Source of the DNA: Hypsibius dujardini
Taxonomy: Eukaryota; Tardigrada; Eutardigrada; Parachela; Hypsibiidae
Assembly (NCBI GenBank): GCA_001579985.1
Contig: LRSR01011041.1
Span: 1-26,873 of the forward strand
Direction: 5' to 3'
Length of the DNA: 26,873 nucleotides
This document shows, piece by piece, positions 19,774 through 26,873 of this stretch. Every line of letters starts with the position of its first letter. Within the stretch, counting starts at the first letter, position 1. Both the position numbers and the translations under genes were made by a program. The notes beneath the pieces are model-generated. The model saw nothing but the letters and a program-made list of their open reading frames with translations. It was not told the origin of the DNA and ran no database searches.

Positions 19774-21705
19774 TTATTGATGGACGTTGTTGCGTGCGTA
19801 GGAATTATCTTCCTGCACCACGACCAAGCCTGGTTTGAATGATGAATGCTGCGTATGGGAGGCGGAGGCAGAGCTCCGGCAAAACAGCATGGCGACCTTC
19901 CTTTGATAGTCCTTGTTCATGATGATATAGATCATCTGAAAATAATATTGTTTGAATTTAAATGACATTAAACAAATTTAGATCGATCAATCGAAAAAGT
20001 TTATTCAAAACAAAATCCACATTTCGGCATTTAGAATAAGATTTTCTTATTCTAATAAACTATCCGAATATTTAAAGTAATTTCAGTGATGTTAAATAAA
20101 ATATTTTTTTAACTATTGATTCAGTTTTTCAATAAAAATATATTTTATTAAAATCCAAAGCCCCTTCTTTAGCTATTTTCATATTTTGTGAGTGTATTTG
20201 AACAATACTACCTGTAAAACACGGAAGCTTGTGATATTTTAAAGCTATACCACAGCGCAGACAATCCGCATTGGAATATTTTGATCACCACCATTTTTGT
20301 AACGAGAATAAAATGATGAAACAAAAATATGATAAAAAACTAGATATGGTAAATATGGAAAAATATATTTTTATTACCGGTATGAGACCGTATTGCAGCA
20401 ACGCCCACAGTCCCAGAAATGCTCCCACCACGGGGTTTCGTGGGCTATTGTAAGAGGCCAATGTCCAGACGAACTGTGGCAGTTGACAAGCCAGACTGCA
20501 GACAAACGACGCCAACAGCATTCGAGACATTCGTTTTTGCCGTCCTCCCCAAACGGTTTGCGCTGGTGGAGGGCCAACTGGACCTGATCGTGTCACTTGT
20601 GCTCCCATGGCTGGAATAATTTGTGGCCGAGCAACGGTCAGTCTTACCGCTATGCAGACTCCCGAAATGGATAAAAGAAGTAGCGGACAGCAAACGTGGA
20701 AGGATGCCAGGAAACCTGTTGAAGCCAAACTCATTTTTCCTACTTTCAATGCAGTTTATAATTTTTTTTTATTTTTTTATTTCATAAATGCTAGACCTCA
20801 AATAAGAAGAGGAATAAATTTAAATTTAATAGAGGGAATCACACAAAATGCTAACGCAGAAAATTTACTTTCAATTCAACATATATCAATACAGAAGTAG
20901 TCACATTGCAAAAGTACATTGCAAAATTAAAAATATTAAACGGTATTTCATAACGCGGAGATGAATGCGGCTAGCGCTAACGATTTAAGTCTGCTTGCGT
21001 ACATATATATTGCGTATATATTCAAAAATATTGAGTATATATATAGTATAAATTTATTGCACAAATATATAATCCGTGCATATTTATATGTACCGTACCT
21101 GCCAATTTGGAAGTATGCACAACTGTGCAAACCCCGCTAGGTGACATCCTATAGACTGCCCAAATGTCGAACATGGGCGGAAGCGTTGTCAAAAGAACGA
21201 CACACCAACTCATCATTACGGCTAAAATTTGAATGAGATGTCGGTTTATTAAAGCAAATTTTGCTGGAAAGAGAACAGCCACGAAACGATTGATAGCCAG
21301 GAGAGTGTCACTCCAATTGATAATATACGCCAGGGTCAGAAAAAAGGGCTCTTGATAGCGGCATTCTTCACACGCATTGGGTCTCAAGTATTTCGGCGTA
21401 TAAGCCCGCAGGAAAAGTGGACAAAGGACGGCGCAGACTGCGACATGACACACCAGTAGATGCGGGATGAGGATTCCGACGCCTTTACGAAGGGATGAAA
21501 AGAGGAGTACGACGGTTAAGACGAGCAAGTTGGCCGCACTTCCGATGACGCTGAAGATACCAACGAGGTAGGTCCAGACAATGATGGCCGGATGAGTGTT
21601 GAAGAAGGGGTACTCTTCGGAGATGTTCGCTGTTGAAGGTAGGACGAGACAGTACTTTGAAATATTGCCATTTGGCATCATTTGTTGAGCAATGGCACTG
21701 GCCAT
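19774..21705 (-). CDS. Rhodopsin-like seven-TM receptor, copy A
   Basis: Three coding exons on the minus strand: 21705-21099, 20715-20378 and 19935-19774. The first junction is phase 1 and the second phase 0, giving 368 aa. The first in-frame ATG is ATGGCCAGTG. The N-terminus has a likely N-glycosylation site NISKYC. Seven hydrophobic segments are visible: TM1 ends GSAANLLVLTVVLLF, TM3 contains INWSDTLLAINRFVAVLFP, TM4 is MMSWCVVLLTTLPPMF, TM6 is MLLASFVCSLACQLPQF, and TM7 is GLWALLQYGLIPMIYIIMN. The DRY motif is replaced by NRF and NPxxY by IPMIY, so this is a divergent class A receptor. The NRFxAVxFP wording recalls nematode Srx-type chemoreceptors. Cysteines before TM3 (CEECRY) and in ECL2 (GVC) allow the usual disulfide. 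It is the inverted paralogue of the gene at 22476-24362. The ligand is unknown. Confidence 0.88.
19936..20377 (-). other. Receptor A intron 2
   Basis: AT-rich 442-base phase-0 intron that splits TM7 just before the PMIY motif. It contains no simple-repeat array of the ACAG type. Confidence 0.7.
20716..21098 (-). other. Receptor A intron 1
   Basis: AT-rich 383-base intron with ATATATAT stretches near 21003-21090 and no ACAG arrays. The acceptor TTGGCTTCAACAG was preferred over in-frame alternatives because it aligns with the junction in the paralogous gene. Confidence 0.7.
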
Positions 21706-21750
21706 TGTTTTTAAATTAAACAAAAATTGTGGAAAGTATTTTTGTGTAAC

Positions 21751-21770
21751 CGTGCAAGTCTTTTATGTGG
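21751..21770 (-). promoter_or_regulatory. TATA-like element of receptor A
   Basis: The minus strand reads ACATAAAAGACTTGCACG about 55 bases upstream of the receptor A ATG. The core ATAAAAGACTT closely matches ATAAAGACTT upstream of receptor B, suggesting a duplicated core promoter. Confidence 0.45.
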
Positions 21771-21951
21771 CAGACCTTGCAGTTTAATTTTCAGGGTGTG
21801 TATGGGTGATTCATTAGACGATTGATGCGATGAGTTACTAATAGTGAACCGTCACTCTGTGTGATCCCAGGAGAGTGGAGATTGTGATTCGAGACCTTCT
21901 CTCGTAAATTAAGGTCATCATGTTCCTCACCTCCGAATCCTTAATCTTTTA

Positions 21952-22332
21952 TCCGGTAGCCGTACTGTATAGGTCAGGAAACGTGAGCACTCAGAAACTA
22001 ATTACACCGAAAGCCATACATATTTTTCTCCTTGCAATTGACTTGTTCCTCCTCTGTAGCTTTTTCACGTGCCGCAGAGAATTACTTTCTTTCTTTCGGT
22101 ATCCATAATACAAAACCATTACATTGGTTATATACCCACGTCCTTCGTAAATATTTTTCTCGAAAATTGTTGTTAATATCTGTCTATAATGAAAATGCAA
22201 GATAATAAAAGGCACATGCATAAACATGACATAAATGATTATTCCGAAACTACGAGCGGTGAAATTGGGGGTTGCCGAGGCGGAATCCGATGGGACGCCG
22301 ACAGACCTTAAGTGCGTGGGAAAACCCATCAA
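21952..22332 (-). pseudogene. Fragment of a class A GPCR (TM5 to TM6) with a nonsense codon
   Basis: A minus-strand frame between the two receptors reads FGIIIYVMFMHVPFIILHFHY, with Pro and Tyr eight residues apart as at positions 5.50 and 5.58 of rhodopsin-like TM5. A long loop follows, then RRNKSIARRKICMAFGVISF, a TGA (21993-21991), VLTFPDLYS. The Phe six residues before the Pro fits F6.44 and P6.50, placing the stop inside TM6. It is not close to receptors A or B in wording, so it would come from another receptor. No TM1-4 or TM7 was found. The short length and lack of splice evidence leave this uncertain. Confidence 0.38.
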
Positions 22333-22421
22333 AAGGAAATAATGAGCCAGAGGCCGGATTTAACTTATTAGTTGCCAGAGAGAAACCGTAAACCTTCATC
22401 GTGGAACATTAAGAGATATTT

Positions 22422-22430
22422 TATATAAAG
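22422..22430 (+). promoter_or_regulatory. TATA box of receptor B
   Basis: TATATAAAG lies 46-54 bases upstream of the receptor B ATG and is followed by ACTTAGCTTGAC. Confidence 0.5.
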
Positions 22431-22475
22431 ACTTAGCTTGACAGCGAATTTTCGGCATCTTTTTTATCTTAAAAA

Positions 22476-24362
22476 ATGGCACTGAATATTTCTCAGCAAA
22501 TGATGGCAAGTGTTAATCTGTCAAAGTATTGTCTCGTCCTCCAGCTACGAGAGAACGTTTCTGCGGAACGGTATTCCATCCCCAATACACATCCAGCCAT
22601 CCTCGCTTACATGTACCTCGTTGGGATCTTCAGTGTGACCGGAAGTTTCGCCAACTTACTCGTCTTAACCGTCGTCCTTCTCTTTTCGTCCCTCCGTAAA
22701 GGTGTTGGCATCCTCATCCCACACCTCCTGATCTGCCAGACGGTTGTCTGTGCCATCCTCTGTCCAGCACTCTTGGCCGGTAATACGAAGAAAAATGTAA
22801 AGCTCCATTACTGCGAGAGCTGTCGCTACATAGAGCCGTTGTTGTTGACCCTGTCGTACATCATCAATTGGAGTGATTCCTGGCTGGCTTTGAACCGCTT
22901 CGTCGCGGTTATTTTCCCAACTAAATTTGGGTTAATTAATCGGCCTGGCATTCAGGTGTTTGCGTTGATCCTCTCGTGGTTTGTGGTCTTACTGACGACC
23001 GTCCCGCCCATGTTCGACGTCTGGGCGGTCTATAGGATGTCTCCGGGTGGAGCCTGTGTCGTGCTGGTCAAATCGAAAACTGCAGGTACTAACTGTGTAT
23101 CTCCTATGTTTAATCCCCAAATTTAAATTTTCAAACAGTTTTAGTTACAAAAACAAGAACTACAGTACTCAATTTAATAAATACATTTCAGTAAATTACG
23201 TTTTATTACGTTATATTACACTACAGTACCTTACATTAGATACATTACATTAAATACATTGCACTACATTACATCAAATAATAAATTATAAGAACTACAG
23301 AATTACATACGAGTAACACTTGAAACACATGTGGTCTCAAAATGAACGTTGCACAATTGGCAGACTTAAAGATGTTAGAATATTATGGTGAAATATTCAA
23401 TCGATTTGAACTCCAGCTTCATTTTTTATACATTACGTAAATTTAATCCAACTTGATCCCATCGTAAATGGAAAATGTTTGTAATTTATGTCTGAGCCAA
23501 CAGACAAACTTTATTGGTCGTTCGTTAAATTCAGAGTAATTGCAGTCAGGTAGTTATTGCTGCAATTATTACGCGTTTGCTCTCTCGAATGACGATAATT
23601 AAATAACGACGAGTACAAAAATATTGCAATCGATTTTAAATACAGTTGATAATACTTTTACTATACTAGTCCGCGTATGTTGAGGGATAGTTATTTCGAT
23701 TGACATTTTTTGTGGTGTGGTGGATATTTCTTCTACGTGATATAAGAATAACTTATTTAATTTATGATTTGGAAATACAGAGTTTTTGATGGCGTTCAAC
23801 GTCTACTGTCCACTGGCGATGGTGGCAGTTTCGGCGACTTGCATCGCGATCAAAATGACGCTGACTAATCGGAATCGCCATCTACCGGGTAGGGTGAGAC
23901 CGGAAAGCGAGAGTCCAGCCGGTCCTGCTCAACTCCATCGAATGCTTCACATGTCGAAACGGCTAAAACGCATGTCCCGGATGTTGCTTGCGTCTTTTGT
24001 CTGCAGCTTGGCCTGTCAACTGCCACAGTTCATCGCAGTGATGGTCGTCTACAAGGGCGCACGTGATCCCCTGGTGGGGGTATTCCTCGGATTGTGGGCG
24101 CTCCTGCAGTACAGCTTCACACCGGTAACACAATTAATCAATTCTTACTCTAAATAATTCATTTCAGCGTAATTATCTCCAGGATGGCTGCGAATTTTAT
24201 TTATATTAGATCATCTACGTTGTCGGGAACAAAGATTATCAGCAAAAGATTGGCCTGCTGTGGGCTCATGTCCGTGGTTCGTCGATCCCGCCAACCAGGC
24301 AGGCTGACTCATCCACCTTGACCTGTCATCGGTCTGCGCGGACTGCGACTCACCAAATGTAG
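22476..24362 (+). CDS. Rhodopsin-like seven-TM receptor, copy B
   Basis: Three coding exons: 22476-23085, 23781-24124 and 24210-24362. Phases are 1 and 0, exactly as in the paralogue on the other strand, and the length is also 368 aa. Shared blocks include SKYCLVL, TYLVGIF/MYLVGIF, ANLLVLTVVLLFSSLRKGVG, YIINWSD, LNRFVAVIFP, PPMFDVWAVYRMSP, RMSRMLLASFVCSLACQLPQ and LGLWALLQY. TM7 ends PIIYVVGNKDYQ. The C-terminal tail after TM7 differs most (ending ATHQM). DRY is replaced by NRF. By eye the copies are about two-thirds identical, so the duplication is not recent. Intron 1 (695 bases) contains a TACATT-rich stretch; intron 2 is only 85 bases. The gene looks intact. An AATAAA at about 24730 could end its transcript. 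Function is inferred from fold only, perhaps chemosensory or peptide sensing. Confidence 0.88.
23190..23285. repeat. TTACA/ATACATT-rich tract in receptor B intron 1
   Basis: Degenerate repetition of TACATTACATT, TTACACTACAG and similar words over about 95 bases. This differs in sequence from the ACAG arrays in the P450-PRMT5 part of the window. Confidence 0.7.
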
Positions 24363-25427
24363 TAAAGTCCCACGGTTTTGTCCACTGTATATATCCTTTT
24401 TTACATGACTTGACTGTGTCGCGGGCACTGCCGCCGAAAAGACACAGCTGACTTCACTCAAGTATCGCTACCCTAAATAGCCTGCACTGACAACCGGAAG
24501 TGGAATTACCCTTCCGCGTCACCGGCGCAGTATCATCTACAATACGACTGCAATGGTCAAGATACGCTCTATTTTAGTCTATTTAACTATTTTGTACTCA
24601 TGTATATGGATGTTCTCTTGTTTCTATTGGTTCTAGACACAAGCAGTGGAGCAAGGTCTTTATTCTTCATTGGCATCATTCATACAGAAGGTGAAACTCG
24701 GCCGAAGAACGGCCACAAATCCAATGAAAAATAAAATTGAAGGTTTAAGAACAAATGCTAAAATTCATTTACGGGAAAGAAGAAAATTGTAAAGACAAAA
24801 TGGCAAGCAGGGCTGTTTATTTTAATCGCTCCGGGCCACACGTAAGTCGAAAGATTCTGCGACTACATCAATGGCCACACCGTTAAAGGGCGTGGTCCGG
24901 CGGGACAGAATACAGAGCAGTTTTCAATAGTTACCGTATAAGCAGATTTAGGCGGCTAAATCTTTCACATTTTGTCAAACAAGATTAGGCGGAGACTCTA
25001 TGGAACTTGAAAAGTACACTAAAAATTAGTAACTGTGAAAGACAAACGCTTTTTCCATTCACTTCAAGCTTGAACAGTGGGACTTTCCAATCCACTGTCC
25101 CTTTGGATCTTTTTTCTGCGAACAGCCCTATTAGGTCGCTCTAGCACTCGCTAAAAAATAAGCCCGTTTAATGCACAGTACGTTTAATGCACAGTTTAAT
25201 CTACAGTATGAGGCAAAGTCTGTATTTCGGCTCACCCTCTTTTGGTCGATATATCGGCTCACTCTGCTAGCAGGGGCCGCCCTCGACGTTCGATTACTTA
25301 AATTGATATTGCTGTCCTGCGCCATTATCAATCAAGTAAAGGTGCGCTGAAATGATTTTTAACGAACAATCTTTAGAGAAGGCGTCGTTTTTACTCAGGC
25401 ATGTATCGTTCAGGTTTCTGCATTATT
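24363..25427. other. Intergenic region 3' of receptor B
   Basis: The left part is probably the receptor B 3' UTR. A plus-strand frame from ATG 24554 to TAA 24792 is interrupted by one TAG (24634-24636), which is also an acceptor-like TTCTATTGGTTCTAG. The part after it (51 sense codons, AVEQGLYSSLASF, basic C-terminus) could be a small terminal exon, but no partner exon was found. The rest shows no supported feature. Confidence 0.35.
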
Positions 25428-25638
25428 TTATTCCGGCTCGCTAGACAACGCTTCGATCACAGTTGGTTTGACAACACGTCTTATCGGCTTTGCTCGCTTT
25501 TCAAGCTTTTTAACAAGCTTCTTTTACGTCAGATTTCTTAAGAGAAGCAGCCGTCTTCTTTTGTTTTTCCAGCTTCTTAACAACTTCTTGGGTTTTGGTC
25601 AGACGCTTTTCAAAGCCAACCCGGACGGACGCTTCGCT
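25428..25638 (-). pseudogene. Lys-rich coding-like segment with a frameshift
   Basis: The minus strand has an acceptor-like GGAAAGATATAG at 25639, followed by an open frame SEASVRVGFEKRLTKTQEVV, KKLEKQKKTAASLKKSDVK. One extra G at 25521 shifts the frame. In the next frame coding resumes at once as KLVKKLEKRAKPIRRVVKP, TVIEALSSEPE and TAA (25430-25428), overlapping an AATAAA. The two halves share a VVKKLEKQ/LVKKLEKR repeat, which supports one original frame. I do not recognise the protein. It could be a pseudogene, or a live gene with an assembly error at 25521. Confidence 0.35.
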
Positions 25639-25984
25639 CTATATCTTTCCAGAAGAGGTATCCAGTCGGGTGTCTTTCACTTTTCGCGTTTTCGAAGGAA
25701 TTGAGTTGTTAAGTCGTTGATAAACTTTGCTGTATCGACCCCCGAGTGCAAATCCGCTTTCAAATAAAGATCTTGTGGTGATTTTTAGGTAAACAGCGGG
25801 CAACCATTACGTCACGTGACCCGTGACCTGTCGCTATCTATCGAGAAAATAAAGTACCGTTTGCTCACGATCTCAAAGGACAGCTAAGCTCCGCCTCCCT
25901 CGATATGGCCCTGCACTCGAATGAACGTTCAATCTGATTCAATCTTCTCTGATTGGCTCATTTCGTACAGCTTACTTCTTTTGC

Positions 25985-26257
25985 TCAATTGATTGATTGC
26001 ATAGTTGTGCTTTTCCGGATATTTGTCCCTACAGTGCTAATTTGGTGAACGGCAGGGCGGACAGATCCTGTAAGCAAGTTTTATCACTGTTCATTTTTGA
26101 AAAGGAACAAAATCATTTTTTACATATAAGTGGTACACTCACCCGAGTGCGTTTTGTTCGGTAGCAAATAAAATCGGTAGCTGATGCGGGTCTTCAAACG
26201 ATCCGTCAAAGTGAAGAAAGGTGTTGAATGCAATGTAGCAGCTTTATCGAACGCTAA
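25985..26257 (-). other. Possible two-exon 3' gene end, unassigned
   Basis: On the minus strand, a segment at 26257-26143 follows an acceptor-like CTCGTGTAG and ends at a good donor G|GTGAGT. A second segment at 26067-25985 follows the strong acceptor ACTTGCTTACAG and ends in TGA. Joined, they give a continuous 65-residue frame (FFTLTDRLKTRISYRFYLL, then SVRPAVHQISTVGTNIRK). A second frame in the first segment is also open but stops 11 codons into the second. No upstream exon or start codon was identified and no family is recognised. Confidence 0.25.
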
Positions 26258-26873
26258 CTACACGAGCATGAACTACGCGGGGAAGTGAGGAAATACCCGA
26301 GCACCGAGAGGTACTCGACTGCGCAGTGCTGCTTCTGCAGACTGAGGTAAAGGGTTATATACTTGTCGCGTCTGCTGATCCGTCAACGCCCGGACCGCAA
26401 AACAGCGCGAACTTGTACGTCATGTGCGATGCGCGTCTTGTATCTGCATGTCATTAGCATACACGTACTTTAGTTCTGTTCTGTATTGGAGTGAGTTTTA
26501 ATCTATTTGAGAGCATTTCTGTGCTCTGTTTTATGTGGACAGCTCTGACATGTTTATGAGCACTTCTGTACTCTGTCTTGGTGGGTGTTTACGCTGATGT
26601 GGCCATTGGTCATTTAATACCTTGTACACGTACTTGTGCATGTACGCACTCGTAGCGCTTATATAAGCTCGCGAGTTACTGTTATGAAGTATCAGTTTTG
26701 CATTTCTTTAGTCTCCTCTTCTTTCGTCCTAGTAATATGACAAGCGGTCTCCGTCCGTTGTTCTACTAGTATAATAGGGTCGATTTTTGATAAGTCTGAT
26801 TAGCTACCGCGTCATACTGTCTCTTACAAGAACGGGCAGAGCAGTGGACGTTTTGTGCGCGGACTTTTACGTC
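26258..26873. other. Right-end intergenic region
   Basis: Apart from the core promoter, it holds a short direct repeat (GAGCATTTCTGTGCTCTGT near 26511 and GAGCACTTCTGTACTCTGT near 26559, 48 bases apart) that could be regulatory. No exon is supported. Confidence 0.35.
26657..26697 (+). promoter_or_regulatory. TATA plus Inr core promoter facing right
   Basis: A perfect 12-base palindrome GCTTATATAAGC at 26657-26668 contains TATATAAG. The arthropod-type initiator TCAGTT is at 26692-26697, about 33 bases downstream, the canonical spacing. The first ATG after it (about 26736) gives only a ten-codon frame, so the coding region probably begins downstream of the window or after an intron. Confidence 0.45.

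Noticed and set aside
20393-20619. Plus-strand frames over receptor A exon 2
   Set aside because: They are antisense to TM5-TM7 of a receptor whose paralogue confirms the minus-strand reading.

Overview
The window is nuclear DNA of an animal, most likely a eutardigrade. Genes are split by short GT-AG introns and sit a few hundred bases to about 1 kb apart on both strands. WDR70, PRMT5, a clan-2 P450 and a POLR1D-type protein identify a metazoan. The lineage clue is a decayed copy of a CAHS (cytosolic abundant heat-soluble) gene at 18829-19222, a family known only from eutardigrades. All exon models below come from hand-read splice sites and frame continuity, not from transcripts.

Layout. 1-450: an AT-rich tandem duplication. 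521-2536 (+): 3' part of a gene for an acidic, Thr/Ser/Pro-rich repetitive protein. 3239-3541 (-): unassigned open frame. 3604-4511 (+): small secreted low-complexity protein. 5127-5841 (-): protein resembling POLR1D isoform 2. 6527-8590 (-): complete six-exon cytochrome P450. 9003-9250: ACAG-type simple repeat. 9503-13068 (-): complete seven-exon WDR70. 13069-13498: shared divergent promoter. 13499-18144 (+): complete six-exon PRMT5, with a tRNA-Arg-like sequence in intron 1. 18829-19222 (-): CAHS pseudogene. 19774-21705 (-) and 22476-24362 (+): head-to-head pair of paralogous rhodopsin-like receptors, both 368 aa with identical intron positions, flanking a GPCR relic at 21952-22332 (-). 24363-26873: mostly non-coding, with a frameshifted Lys-rich frame, a possible two-exon 3' gene end and a TATA/Inr promoter pointing out of the window.

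How the parts relate. WDR70 (a CRL4-linked chromatin/DNA-repair WD40 protein) and PRMT5 (symmetric arginine methyltransferase) start 430 bp apart and probably share regulation. The WD40 neighbour is not the PRMT5 cofactor WDR77/MEP50. The receptor pair is a local inverted duplication. A striking feature between 7 and 19.2 kb is that most introns longer than about 80 bp carry (ACAG)n/(CTGT)n arrays, usually ACAG on the sense strand. The receptor introns and the 5' region lack them. I see no CRISPR, rRNA, intact tRNA or autonomous transposon.
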